Source: Puniceicoccales bacterium (lineage in GTDB: Bacteria > Verrucomicrobiota > Verrucomicrobiia > Opitutales > UBA953). From it: DNA of 20,779 bases. The translations under genes and the position numbers were made by a program. Below the pieces are notes generated by a model. It made no database searches. It had not been told where the DNA came from and saw only the letters and a program-made list of their open reading frames with translations. The stretch covers positions 1-20,779 of the forward strand of contig JAITIB010000060.1 in the NCBI GenBank assembly GCA_031279675.1, in the 5' to 3' direction. Shown here piece after piece: positions 6,914 through 15,033 of the stretch; the stretch's first letter is position 1; each line of letters begins with the position of its first letter.

Positions 6914-8125
6914 ATGTTTTCCCGTTTTTTCAAGACACTCAAGGCGCGCGTGGACAGTTTTGTCTCCTTCACCGTCAACGTGATATACGACCGTGCGGAG
7001 ATGACGCGGTGGGTGCGCGTGTATGCGGCGTTTTTGAAGGGGCTTTCGCTGGTGTTCGGGCTCGCCGTGCGCGGGCGGCATTACCTCTACAACAGCCGGT
7101 GGCTACACGATGCGAACCTTGGATGCAAGGTGGTGGTGGTGGGCAACATCACCGTCGGCGGAACGGGCAAGACGCCGGTGACGGAGAAGATGGCGCGCGT
7201 GCTCTCGGAGCGCGGGCGCAAGGTGGCGATCCTGAGCCGCGGTTACAAGAGCCGTTCGGAGCCGCTGGCGGGGCGTTTCTGGCGGTGGCTCACGCAGCGC
7301 GCCGCGCCGCCGCCGCGCGTGGTCTCGGACGGGAAGTCGCTGTTGCTCAATTCTGACGAGGCCGGGGATGAGCCTTATATGCTGGCGCGCAACCTGCTTG
7401 CGCTCGGGGTCGTCGTCATTGTGCACCGGAATCGTGTGCACTCGGGGAAGTTTGCCATCCAGAAGTTCGGGGTGGACACCATTTTGCTCGACGACGGGTT
7501 TCAGTATCTTCCGCTGAAGAGCCACATCAACCTGGTGCTGGTGGACAAGACCAATCCGTTTGGGAACGGCTGCCTGCTCCCGCGCGGGATTTTGCGCGAT
7601 CCCGTGAGCCGCCTGAGGGAGGGGGACTATATTTTCCTGACCAAGTCGGACGGCAACCCCAACGCGGCGTTGATGGAAATGCTCCGGACGCATTACCCGG
7701 AAAAGGCCCTCATCGAGTGCGCGCACCAGCCGAGGTTGCTCAGCTCGCTGGACGGGCTGGCGATGTTTCCGCTGGACTATCTGAAGGGGCGGCGCGTGGC
7801 CACGTTTTGCGGGATCGCGACACCGGAGCGTTTCGAGGCGTTTGTGCTGCGCTACAAGGGGCGGATACTTTACAACAAACGGTTTCTCGACCATCACCGG
7901 TTTTCCGAGGAGGACTTGGTGGATGTTTTTGACGAGGCGGCAGCAAGCGATGCGGAATTGGTGGTGACGACCGAGAAGGATGCCGTGCGCATAGATCCGG
8001 CGCGCAAGTGGCGTCTGCCGTTGTATTACCTGAGGCTGGAAATAGAGATCCTTGGCGGAAAGGAGATTTTCAATCGCGCGGTGGCGCGCATTTGCGACGG
8101 GCAGGCCCGCGCCCAGGTAGCGTAA
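6914..8125 (+). CDS. lpxK: Tetraacyldisaccharide 4'-kinase
   Basis: LpxK phosphorylates the 4' position of the lipid A disaccharide precursor at the inner membrane. The 403-residue protein has an N-terminal amphipathic or hydrophobic segment (about 35-55), the P-loop VGGTGKTP (81-88), KVAILSRGYKSR, SDEAGDEPYMLARN, LLDDGFQYLPL and LPRGILRDPVSRL, all typical of LpxK. TTEKDAVR near the C-terminus is also a family feature. The start at ATG 6914 gives about 72 residues before the kinase core, longer than the E. coli enzyme. It lies downstream of a terminator. Its presence implies an outer membrane with lipid A. No other lpx or waaA gene is in the window. Confidence 0.93.
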   Translation: MFSRFFKTLKARVDSFVSFTVNVIYDRAEMTRWVRVYAAFLKGLSLVFGLAVRGRHYLYNSRWLHDANLGCKVVVVGNITVGGTGKTPVTEKMARVLSERGRKVAILSRGYKSRSEPLAGRFWRWLTQRAAPPPRVVSDGKSLLLNSDEAGDEPYMLARNLLALGVVVIVHRNRVHSGKFAIQKFGVDTILLDDGFQYLPLKSHINLVLVDKTNPFGNGCLLPRGILRDPVSRLREGDYIFLTKSDGNPNAALMEMLRTHYPEKALIECAHQPRLLSSLDGLAMFPLDYLKGRRVATFCGIATPERFEAFVLRYKGRILYNKRFLDHHRFSEEDLVDVFDEAAASDAELVVTTEKDAVRIDPARKWRLPLYYLRLEIEILGGKEIFNRAVARICDGQARAQVA

Positions 8126-8172
8126 CTTTGGGGCGCGCGCGGTGTCTCAGTCTCTCGAACCACTGAACCGAC

Positions 8173-9282
8173 ATGAATAAGAGCCATCAAAAAAGACTTT
8201 GGAAACTTCTCGCGATGTTCGTTGCCACGCTGGCACTGGGCGTGTGCGGCGGCGTTGTCCGGGGCAACGCCACCGCGGCGTCCGCGAACGGCACTGATTT
8301 GGTTTGCGTTGACCGCCAGTCAACGCGCATCGCCAGCCCGCCTGTTTTTGAGGGCGGGACGCCAAGCATTGCCGCCGTTTTTGGCACCTCGCTTTATTAC
8401 GCCACAAACACCCCGGCGGCTGTGCTCAAGACACCCGACGAGACATGGTTTGTGTGCGAAAACGGCGTGTGGTTCATGGCGGATAATGCGCACGGGCCGT
8501 GGCGTGTCGCGGCGGCCTTGCCGTCGGATATCGGGCGGATTCCGCAGGGGCATGTTTTGCACTTTCTCACGTTTGCGCGTTTTCGGGAATACGACGGGCG
8601 CCATGTCTGGTTTGAGATCGCCCCCGGCTATTATGCCGCGCCGCCTCCACCTCCCGTGCCCGCGCCCGCGCCGACATCTGTTTCCGTGAGCCACACCTAC
8701 GCTGTCACCCCTGTGTTTTTGCCGTGGGGCGACTATCAATGGGGCGTTGGCGTTGGCATGGGGTGCTGGGGTGTTTCCCACAGCACGTATTATGGCGCAA
8801 GATGGACGACCGTTTATTACGCGCCCATATTTTATTCCCGTCCGTTGATTGTGTGGTATCATGCGCTGCGTCCGCCGGTGGTTTACCGGCATCCGTATTA
8901 CGCCCGCCGATGGGTCGCCACGCGTCCCGCGCCGTTGTTGCGACCGAGGCCGGTCCATGTCGTGACGCCCCGCCCGTCCCCGCCCCGCCACGAGGTCGTT
9001 GTGCGTCCGGTGCCACCTCGGGCGCCCGTGCAACGTCCAGTGCCACCGCCGCGTCCTGTTGCTCGCCCGACGCCACCGCCGTCCGTTGGTGGTGGCAGAC
9101 CGTTTCCGCCGTCGCGTCCTGTTGAGCGTCCGGCTCCGCCGAACAAGGGCGAACGTCCAACGCCACCCAACAAAGCCGAACGTCCAATGTTGCCGTCGCG
9201 TCCTGTTGAGCGCCCGACGCCACCGCGTGGGGAATCCTCGCCGTCGGCTGTGCGGACGGGCAAGGAACGTGATGCCAAATGA
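8173..9282 (+). CDS. Exported Pro/Arg-rich protein with a WFVCENGVWF-type repeat
   Basis: The 369-residue product begins with a signal peptide (MNKSHQKRLWKLLAMFVATLALG, then cleavage possibly after VRGNATA). Around residues 75-135 it reads SLYYATNTPAAV, TWFVCENGVWFMADNAHGPWRVA and PSDIGRIP, which resembles the repeated unit of secreted proteins often labelled carbohydrate-binding family V/XII-like; only one unit is seen. A Trp/Tyr/His-rich middle follows (YYGARWTTVYYAPIFYSRP). The C-terminal third is low-complexity, with repeats such as RPVERPAPPNKGERPTPP. Proline- and arginine-rich tails of this kind may span or bind the cell wall, but this is inference. Its stop overlaps the start of the next gene by four bases (ATGA), so the two are translationally coupled. 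Confidence 0.8.
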   Translation: MNKSHQKRLWKLLAMFVATLALGVCGGVVRGNATAASANGTDLVCVDRQSTRIASPPVFEGGTPSIAAVFGTSLYYATNTPAAVLKTPDETWFVCENGVWFMADNAHGPWRVAAALPSDIGRIPQGHVLHFLTFARFREYDGRHVWFEIAPGYYAAPPPPPVPAPAPTSVSVSHTYAVTPVFLPWGDYQWGVGVGMGCWGVSHSTYYGARWTTVYYAPIFYSRPLIVWYHALRPPVVYRHPYYARRWVATRPAPLLRPRPVHVVTPRPSPPRHEVVVRPVPPRAPVQRPVPPPRPVARPTPPPSVGGGRPFPPSRPVERPAPPNKGERPTPPNKAERPMLPSRPVERPTPPRGESSPSAVRTGKERDAK

Positions 9283-9929
9283 GGATGGGCGGAAAACGTT
9301 TCCGGGTGGTTTGCGTGCTGGTGGTGGCGTTGTTGTTGCTCGCCCCGTTTTCGGCGTGGTTGTTTCCCAGGACTCTTCGTCCAGCCCAGTATGTGCCATT
9401 TTATTTTTACGGATACGGCCCGCTTGAGCGCGCGTCGGGGATGGAGAAATGGCGGACGGGTTCGTTTCCGGTGACCTTGCCGTTGCTTGCGGGGATGGAG
9501 GGGATTTCATGGGAACCGGTTTTGATGGCGCCGGCGGTGGTGTCGGGATGGGGATGGGATGTTGCGCTGCCGTCCTCTGTCCAGAAACGCGACGAACGGG
9601 AGGGGACGGTCACGACCTTGTCTCCGGTGACCTTGACGGTGCTGCGTTCGTTGAACTTCGGGAGCTGGAATTCGTTCCGGCCCGTGGTGAGCGCGGGCGT
9701 GGGCGTGCTGCGGCAGTTGCGCGAGGGGCGGGACGAGGGGGGGCGTTTGTTGCAGCACGAGACGCTTCCGATGTTCAGGCTGGGGATTGGGGCGGAGTGG
9801 ACCCCGGCGGAGGATTTGATTTTCCGCTTCGACTACGGGTATTCGGTCCTGCCAGTGGATTCGACATTGAATCCTGATTTGCCGGACCGCGGGCATTCGT
9901 TGCTAATGGGCGTGGAGCTCAGGTTTTAA
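9279..9929 (+). CDS. Probable outer-membrane beta-barrel protein
   Basis: The 216-residue product starts with a hydrophobic N-terminal segment (FRVVCVLVVALLLLAPFSAW) that is a signal peptide or anchor. The rest alternates hydrophobic and polar residues, with many Gly, Trp and Phe, for example PMFRLGIGAEWTPAEDLIFRFDYGYSVLP. It ends in LLMGVELRF, a terminal aromatic strand of the kind recognised by the BAM machinery. No named family is recognised. It overlaps the preceding Pro/Arg-rich gene by ATGA, so the pair probably acts together at the envelope. Its 3' end overlaps the converging RfaH-like gene by 11 bases. Confidence 0.72.
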   Translation: MRMGGKRFRVVCVLVVALLLLAPFSAWLFPRTLRPAQYVPFYFYGYGPLERASGMEKWRTGSFPVTLPLLAGMEGISWEPVLMAPAVVSGWGWDVALPSSVQKRDEREGTVTTLSPVTLTVLRSLNFGSWNSFRPVVSAGVGVLRQLREGRDEGGRLLQHETLPMFRLGIGAEWTPAEDLIFRFDYGYSVLPVDSTLNPDLPDRGHSLLMGVELRF

Positions 9930-10521
9930 CCTTGGCGGGTGCTTGCGCCGGCGGCGCCTTTGCGAGGATGCGCTTGCGGGGGTTGGCGTCGGGGAGGTCG
10001 ATCTGCTGCACGTCCATTTCCACTTCCTGTTCCTGTCCGAGAAATTCGAGGAGGACGGCGACGCGACGCTTTGCCGGGGCGAGGCGCATGATTTTTGCCT
10101 CGGTGCCGATGAAGGCTCCGGCGATGACGCGGATGTGTTGCCCGATCTGGAACTTTGGGTCGTCGAGGCGCAGATGCCCGTCGGGGGCGAGCATGAAAAG
10201 CTCCGCCATGACCGCCTCGGGGATTTGCGCGAGCTCGGCGCCGCGGCGGATGATGCGGGCAACGCCCTGGGTGTAAGTGATCTGCTTGGACAGGGTGGGG
10301 GGGAAGCGGGCGAAGAGGTATCCGGGGAAGAGGGCGACGGTGCTTTGCCGTGGCCCGCGGCGTGTGCGGCGTGTGTAGTGCACCTTGGGGTAAAAGACCT
10401 CGACTCCGGTGAGCGTGGGCAGATGCATGGCGGCGACGGATTCCCGCCGGGGCTGGGCGCGCAGGCAATACCATGCGGGAATGTCGCCGGCGGGAGGGTT
10501 CGGCTCGGTGGCGTGCTGCAT
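9919..10521 (-). CDS. NusG/RfaH-like transcription antitermination protein
   Basis: The 200-residue product has an N-terminal NGN domain (WYCLRAQPRRESVAAMHL, EVFYPKVHYTRRTRRG, ALFPGYLFARF, residues 17-80) and a C-terminal KOW-like segment (FQIGQHIRVIAGAFIGTEAKIMRL, about 123-146) that ends in an Ala/Pro/Lys-rich tail. It resembles RfaH/UpxY-type specialised NusG paralogues rather than housekeeping NusG. Such proteins ride on RNA polymerase and help transcription of long envelope or polysaccharide operons. Its start is 10 bases after the stop of the oxidoreductase gene, so the two are co-transcribed. No polysaccharide operon is visible here, so the target may be elsewhere. Confidence 0.87.
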   Translation of the reverse strand: MQHATEPNPPAGDIPAWYCLRAQPRRESVAAMHLPTLTGVEVFYPKVHYTRRTRRGPRQSTVALFPGYLFARFPPTLSKQITYTQGVARIIRRGAELAQIPEAVMAELFMLAPDGHLRLDDPKFQIGQHIRVIAGAFIGTEAKIMRLAPAKRRVAVLLEFLGQEQEVEMDVQQIDLPDANPRKRILAKAPPAQAPAKVKT

Positions 10522-10531
10522 CAGGTTCGGG

Positions 10532-11701
10532 CTATGCGTGCGCGGGGGCCGGCGTGAGCCATTTGGCCTTGGCTTGGGCGAGCAGGCAGAGTTCGGCTGC
10601 CTTGAATGCGTGCGCTTGTGTCATGGCTTTTTCGGTGCGGTTGAGGATGTCGAGAATGAGTTCGCCAAAAAAACGGTAGCCGACTTTGCCGGCGACGGCG
10701 AGGTGGCGCTCCCCGCCGGCATCGGCGATGTAAATGTGGTCGGTGGTCTGTTCGCGGGCGATATCAAGGTATTTGCGCAACTCAATGGTGCCCTTGGTGC
10801 CGAGAATGACGATGCGCCCGTCGCCCCAGGTGCTGAGTCCGTCGGGCGTGAACCAATCGACGCGGATGTAGTTTGTGACGCCGTTGTCGCCGATGAGCGA
10901 GGCCTCGCCAAAGTCCTCAAGCTCGGGCGTTCCGGGGTTGGCGTGGTTGGCGACGGCGGCGTGGGCGATGGTGGCGTCGGTGGCGCCGGCGTAGGTGAGA
11001 AATTGTTCAAACTGGTGGCTGCCGATGTCGCAAAGGATTCCGCCGTATTCCTTGCGCTTGAAGAACCATGCCGGGCGCGAGGCCTTGCTAAGGCGGTGGG
11101 GGCCGAGGCCGAGGACGTGGATGACTTTGCCAATGGCGCCGCTTTGCACGAGGTCGGTGGCATACATGCCGGATTCCGTGTGGAGGCGCTCGCTGTAATA
11201 GACCATGTATTTGCGTCCGGTCGCGGTGGCGACGCGGCGGGCTTCGTCGAGTTGGGCGAGCTCGGTGAAGGGCGTCTTGTCGGTGAAGTAGTCCTTGCCC
11301 GCGTTCATGACGCGGCAGCCGATGGGGCCGCGCACGTTGGGCACGGCGGCGGCGGCGATGAGGCGGACGGTCTTGTCGTCGAGAATTTCGTCGAGTGAGC
11401 GCGCCACTTTCGCCTTCGGGTGGCGCATGAGGAACGCGTCCACTTTTTTTGCGTCGGGATCGAACACCCATTTAAGCGTGCCGCCGGCCTCGATGAGTCC
11501 GTTGCATTGTCCGTAAATGTGCCCGTGGTCGAGGTGTGCGGCGGCGAAGACAAATTCGCCCGGTTTGACGACGGGGCGTGGTTTGCCTTGTGGGGCGTAG
11601 TCCATGCCACTCGCTTTTTGGAAGCTGGCGGTGGCGGCGGCGGGCAGCGAGCAGGCGGCCAAGGTGCCTGCGGCTTGGGTGAGAAAGTGGCGGCGGTTCA
11701 T
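10532..11701 (-). CDS. Gfo/Idh/MocA-family oxidoreductase with Tat signal
   Basis: The 389-residue product begins MNRRHFLTQAAGTLAA, a twin-arginine motif (RRxFL) followed by a hydrophobic region, so it is probably exported folded with its cofactor. The NAD(P)-binding fold follows, then DYFTDKTP (137-144), which takes the place of the usual EKP loop with lysine 142, and GGILCDIGSHQFEQFL (220-235) with the family's Asp and His. This fits sugar or cyclitol dehydrogenases and the secreted relatives common in Planctomycetes and Verrucomicrobia; the substrate is unknown. It leads a two-gene unit with the RfaH-like gene and diverges from thiH across 100 bases. Confidence 0.88.
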   Translation of the reverse strand: MNRRHFLTQAAGTLAACSLPAAATASFQKASGMDYAPQGKPRPVVKPGEFVFAAAHLDHGHIYGQCNGLIEAGGTLKWVFDPDAKKVDAFLMRHPKAKVARSLDEILDDKTVRLIAAAAVPNVRGPIGCRVMNAGKDYFTDKTPFTELAQLDEARRVATATGRKYMVYYSERLHTESGMYATDLVQSGAIGKVIHVLGLGPHRLSKASRPAWFFKRKEYGGILCDIGSHQFEQFLTYAGATDATIAHAAVANHANPGTPELEDFGEASLIGDNGVTNYIRVDWFTPDGLSTWGDGRIVILGTKGTIELRKYLDIAREQTTDHIYIADAGGERHLAVAGKVGYRFFGELILDILNRTEKAMTQAHAFKAAELCLLAQAKAKWLTPAPAHA

Positions 11702-11801
11702 GGTTGTTGCGTGGTGGTTTGCGAGCGTCGCACACTAAAAGATGCGCCGACGGAACCAAGATGTTTTTGAAAAAAATTTCAAACCCTCCTTTCATGTTCC
11801 C
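11702..11801. promoter_or_regulatory. Divergent region between the oxidoreductase gene and thiH, with an inverted repeat
   Basis: TTTGAAA (11766-11772) and TTTCAAA (11777-11783) form a perfect seven-base inverted repeat around AAAA, in an AT-rich patch 19 bases before the thiH start. It could be an operator or part of a promoter. No TPP riboswitch motifs are visible, although thiH is a thiamine gene. Confidence 0.4.
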
Positions 11802-12977
11802 ATGACATTCGCCGACATTCACGCGAAACTCGACTGGGACGGTCTTTGCTCCGCCATTTGCGCGAGCACTTGCGCTGACGTTGACGCCGCGTTGCGCCAG
11901 TCCGCCACGGGCGCGCGCTGCACACTCGCGCAACTCCGCGCCCTGCTTTCGCCCGCCGCCGGTGCGCGGCTTGAGGAGATGGCGCGCCTTGCGCACGCGC
12001 ACACCCTGCGCCGTTTTGGCCGCACGGTGCAGCTGTTTGCCCCGCTCTACATTTCCAACGAATGCCACAACGTTTGCACTTACTGCGGGTTCAGCCTCAC
12101 GAACAAGATACCGCGCAAGACGCTCTCGACGTCCGAGCTTCTGCGCGAGGCGGAGCTCTTGCGCGGGTTTGGATTCGGGCACGTTCTCGTTGTGTCCGGC
12201 GAGGCGCCCGCCCATGCCGGCCCGGCCCAGCTTGAGACGGTGTTGCGCAATTTGCGCCCCCGCTTTGCGGGCCTGAGCCTTGAGGTGCAGCCACTCGACA
12301 CCGCGGACTACGCGCGTTTGCGCCAGTGCGGGCTTTCGTCCGTCCTTGTTTATCAGGAGACGTATCATCGCGAGGCCTACACGCGCCACCATCTCCGGGG
12401 CCGCAAGACCGACTTCGTTTACAGGCTTGAGACGCCCGACCGCATCGCCCGCGCGGGCATTCGCAAGCTTGGGCTTGGCGCCCTTTACGGTCTTGAGGAC
12501 TGGCGCGCGGACACCTACCACACCGCGCTGCACCTCGACTACCTTGAGCGCGCCTACTGGCAAACCCGTTACAGTGTTTCCTTCCCCCGCCTGCGCCCTC
12601 ATGCCGGGGACGCCACCGCAGGCTCGATTCCCCATCCCGTGGGCGAGCGTGAACTGGCGCAAGCCATCTGCGCGCTGCGTCTTTTCAACCACGAGGCGGA
12701 GCTTTCCCTGAGCACGCGCGAGCGTCCCCATTTCCGTGACAACGCCATGCGCCTGGGCATCACCACCATGAGCGCGGGCGCGAAAACAAATCCCGGTGGC
12801 TACGCCGAGGCCAGCGCCGCCGCGCCGGGCGCGAAAACGCTCGAGCAATTTTCCATGTCGGACGAACGCCTTCCCGACGAGATCGTTGCCATGCTCCACC
12901 GGAATAATTACGAACCGGTCTGGAAGGATTGGGACGCCTGCTACGACAACGCCACCGTGGGTTGCGACGCACCCTGA
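11802..12977 (+). CDS. thiH: 2-iminoacetate synthase (tyrosine lyase, radical SAM)
   Basis: ThiH splits tyrosine to give dehydroglycine for the thiazole ring of thiamine, using S-adenosylmethionine and a 4Fe-4S cluster. The 391-residue protein has the cluster motif ECHNVCTYCGFS with cysteines 88, 92 and 95 (CxxxCxxC), preceded by LFAPLYISN. Family motifs follow: VLVVSGEAP, LEVQPLDTADYARLRQCG, VYQETYH, GALYGLEDWRAD and the C-terminal NNYEPVWKDWD. ATG 11802 fits the family; the frame is open back to 11742 with no resemblance upstream. thiG, thiS and thiF are not present here, so it is detached from the usual thi cluster. It ends 89 bases before trpB. Confidence 0.93.
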   Translation: MTFADIHAKLDWDGLCSAICASTCADVDAALRQSATGARCTLAQLRALLSPAAGARLEEMARLAHAHTLRRFGRTVQLFAPLYISNECHNVCTYCGFSLTNKIPRKTLSTSELLREAELLRGFGFGHVLVVSGEAPAHAGPAQLETVLRNLRPRFAGLSLEVQPLDTADYARLRQCGLSSVLVYQETYHREAYTRHHLRGRKTDFVYRLETPDRIARAGIRKLGLGALYGLEDWRADTYHTALHLDYLERAYWQTRYSVSFPRLRPHAGDATAGSIPHPVGERELAQAICALRLFNHEAELSLSTRERPHFRDNAMRLGITTMSAGAKTNPGGYAEASAAAPGAKTLEQFSMSDERLPDEIVAMLHRNNYEPVWKDWDACYDNATVGCDAP

Positions 12978-13052
12978 GCAACCAGGAGCGGGACGCCTCC
13001 ACGGCTTATTTTCTCGCGGAATTCAAAACCACCGGTTTCAACCTTCCTCTGA

Positions 13053-13058
13053 TATAAT
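13053..13058 (+). promoter_or_regulatory. Putative -10 box of trpB, possible leaderless transcript
   Basis: A perfect TATAAT lies only eight bases before the trpB ATG at 13067. A transcript starting about seven bases after the box would begin at or next to the start codon. No Shine-Dalgarno sequence lies between. No strong -35 hexamer is seen at the usual distance, so the promoter is plausible rather than proven. Confidence 0.5.
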
Positions 13059-13066
13059 TTTCACCA

Positions 13067-14314
13067 ATGAACGCCTCCTCGAACACCCGCGCCCAAACAC
13101 TTCCCGCACACCATGCCCGGCCCGACGCACAAGGGTTTTTTGGCAGGTTTGGCGGCGCCTTCATCCCGCCGGAATTGCGGCGCCAGATGGATGAAATCAA
13201 TGCCGCCTACCAGCGCATCAGCCGCAGCCACGACTTTATTCAGGAACTGCGTTCCATCCGCACCCACTTCCAGGGACGTCCAACGCCTGTTTACTATTGC
13301 AAAAACCTCACCGAAAAAATTGGAGGCGCACGCATTTATCTCAAACGCGAGGACCTCAACCACACGGGCGCGCACAAGCTCAACCATTGCATGGGCGAGG
13401 CGCTCCTGGCGAAGTTTTTGGGCAAGAAAAAACTCATCGCCGAAACGGGCGCGGGACAGCACGGCGTCGCCCTCGCCACCGCGGGCGCCTATTTTAACAT
13501 CCCGGTCGAAGTCCATATGGGCGAGGTGGACATCGCCAAGGAGCACCCCAATGTCGTTCGCATGAAAATCCTTGGCGCGCGCATTGTCCCCGTTTCACGC
13601 GGCCTGCGCACCCTTAAGGAAGCCGTGGACTCCGCCTTCGAATCCTATCTCCAAGACCCGGTTAACAGCATCTACTGCATCGGCTCCGTGGTCGGCCCCC
13701 ATCCATTCCCGCTGATGGTGCGCGAATTCCAGCGCATTGTCGGCACGGAATCCCGCGAACAATTTCTCGCCATGACCGGCGCGCTGCCCGACAACGTCGT
13801 CGCCTGCGTCGGCGGCGGTTCCAACGCAATGGGCATCTTTTCCGCTTTCCTCGACGACCCGGTTGCACTCCACGGTGTGGAACCCCTCGGGCGCGGAGCC
13901 AAACTTGGTGATCATGCCGCCTCGCTCAGCCACGGCACCGAGGGCATCATGCACGGCTTCAACTCCATCATGCTAAAGGATTCCCACGGCAATCCCGCCC
14001 CTGTCCATTCTGTCGCAAGCGGACTCGACTATCCCGCTGTTGGCCCCGAACATGCCTATCTTTACACCACCGGACGCACACACGTCGGCACCGCGACAGA
14101 CGACGAAACCATCCGGGCTTTCTTTCAATTATCCAGAACCGAGGGCATTATTCCCGCATTGGAAAGCGCCCACGCCATCGCCTACGCCACCAAACTTGCC
14201 CCGCAAAATCCGGCGCAAACCATACTCGTCAACTTAAGCGGACGCGGAGACAAGGACATAGACTTTGTCATGGAAAAATACGGACATTATGCCGGCGAAA
14301 ATCATTGCGATTAA
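13067..14314 (+). CDS. trpB: Tryptophan synthase beta chain
   Basis: TrpB condenses indole with serine to make tryptophan, using pyridoxal phosphate, in a complex with TrpA. The 415-residue protein has YLKREDLNHTGAHKLN with the PLP lysine at 104, AETGAGQHGVA with the catalytic glutamate at 126, the phosphate loop VGGGSNAMG, and THVGTATDDE and LSGRGDKD near the end. It is the standard TrpB1 type. An N-terminal extension of about 20 residues precedes FFGRFGGAFIPPEL. Its usual partner trpA is not adjacent but lies 2.9 kb downstream beyond an AT-rich insertion. An apparent TATAAT just before the ATG suggests its own promoter. Confidence 0.96.
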   Translation: MNASSNTRAQTLPAHHARPDAQGFFGRFGGAFIPPELRRQMDEINAAYQRISRSHDFIQELRSIRTHFQGRPTPVYYCKNLTEKIGGARIYLKREDLNHTGAHKLNHCMGEALLAKFLGKKKLIAETGAGQHGVALATAGAYFNIPVEVHMGEVDIAKEHPNVVRMKILGARIVPVSRGLRTLKEAVDSAFESYLQDPVNSIYCIGSVVGPHPFPLMVREFQRIVGTESREQFLAMTGALPDNVVACVGGGSNAMGIFSAFLDDPVALHGVEPLGRGAKLGDHAASLSHGTEGIMHGFNSIMLKDSHGNPAPVHSVASGLDYPAVGPEHAYLYTTGRTHVGTATDDETIRAFFQLSRTEGIIPALESAHAIAYATKLAPQNPAQTILVNLSGRGDKDIDFVMEKYGHYAGENHCD

Positions 14315-14469
14315 GGGTCAAAATACAAAATAAAAAAACGGAAAATGAAACCCGTGCTTCGCCTTCGCGCTTTCTTCTCTCCTTCCCGCGGACGCTTCCC
14401 CATGAGAAAATGCGCAAAACCTGGAACCTTTGCTTCCTTTTTTGAGAGGACGAGAAAAAAGGAAGACCT

Positions 14470-15033
14470 ATGAGGAGGCAAACTTCGATAAAAGCTGCTG
14501 CCCTGAATGTTGCTTCAGCGAATCTCAAATTGCATGGAGAGGATTATTTTCCGGATGCCCATGAACAACATCGGCTGACTCGCTTTGAGAAAAAGAAATA
14601 CCGGTTGCTCAAGTTTTCAATATTTTCATTTGTCCTGGTTTTGCTTGTGTTCTTTATTGCCGCGGAAATGAAATCCTCGATTAATTTTCACATGGAATAC
14701 ATTTTCATTTTTCAATGTTTTTTAACCTGGTTCCTGATAACATACATCCCGCGGCCCCGGTGTGGTTCTTGCGGAGGACGCATGAAAAAACAATGGATCG
14801 CTTGCGAGGAAATCTCAAAGTTTCACTGCGCTTCCGGCGAATGTCTTTTTTTATATGCGAAAGAGATAAAAAACATGTCTGTGCTGATCTCATGCGCGAA
14901 TGAGAACTCCCAATGCCTTGATGTTTCCATTTCGTTGGCACGGTCGGGCTTGCTGCGCCTCGTCCAAGCGTTTTTTGATGTGTGTGCCGAATCGAAGTTT
15001 GGGGCAGTGCCGGCAATGCTACTGCAAAAATAG
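14470..15033 (+). CDS. Small two-span membrane protein with a CxxC motif
   Basis: The 187-residue product is not a family I recognise. Residues 47-65 (LKFSIFSFVLVLLVFFIAA) and about 76-92 (EYIFIFQCFLTWFLITY) are membrane spans. They are followed by RCGSCGGRMKKQW (C98, C101) and FHCASGEC (C120, C125), which together could bind zinc. A good AAGGAAGA precedes the ATG, stronger than the sites of most genes here. The gene is AT-rich. The last 45 residues change character, so the original 3' end may have been altered. It lies in the insertion between trpB and trpA. Coding status is probable. Confidence 0.6.
   Translation: MRRQTSIKAAALNVASANLKLHGEDYFPDAHEQHRLTRFEKKKYRLLKFSIFSFVLVLLVFFIAAEMKSSINFHMEYIFIFQCFLTWFLITYIPRPRCGSCGGRMKKQWIACEEISKFHCASGECLFLYAKEIKNMSVLISCANENSQCLDVSISLARSGLLRLVQAFFDVCAESKFGAVPAMLLQK

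Noticed and set aside
8920..9240. Tandem-repeat locus separate from the gene
   Set aside because: The repetition is the codons of the Pro/Arg-rich tail in one continuous frame.
11472..12899. Minus-strand open frame of 475 codons opposite thiH
   Set aside because: thiH is unambiguous on the plus strand; the reverse frame is a composition effect.
14420..14443. GGAA...TTCC followed by six T after trpB as a terminator
   Set aside because: The stem is only four bases around a seven-base loop, too weak to call.
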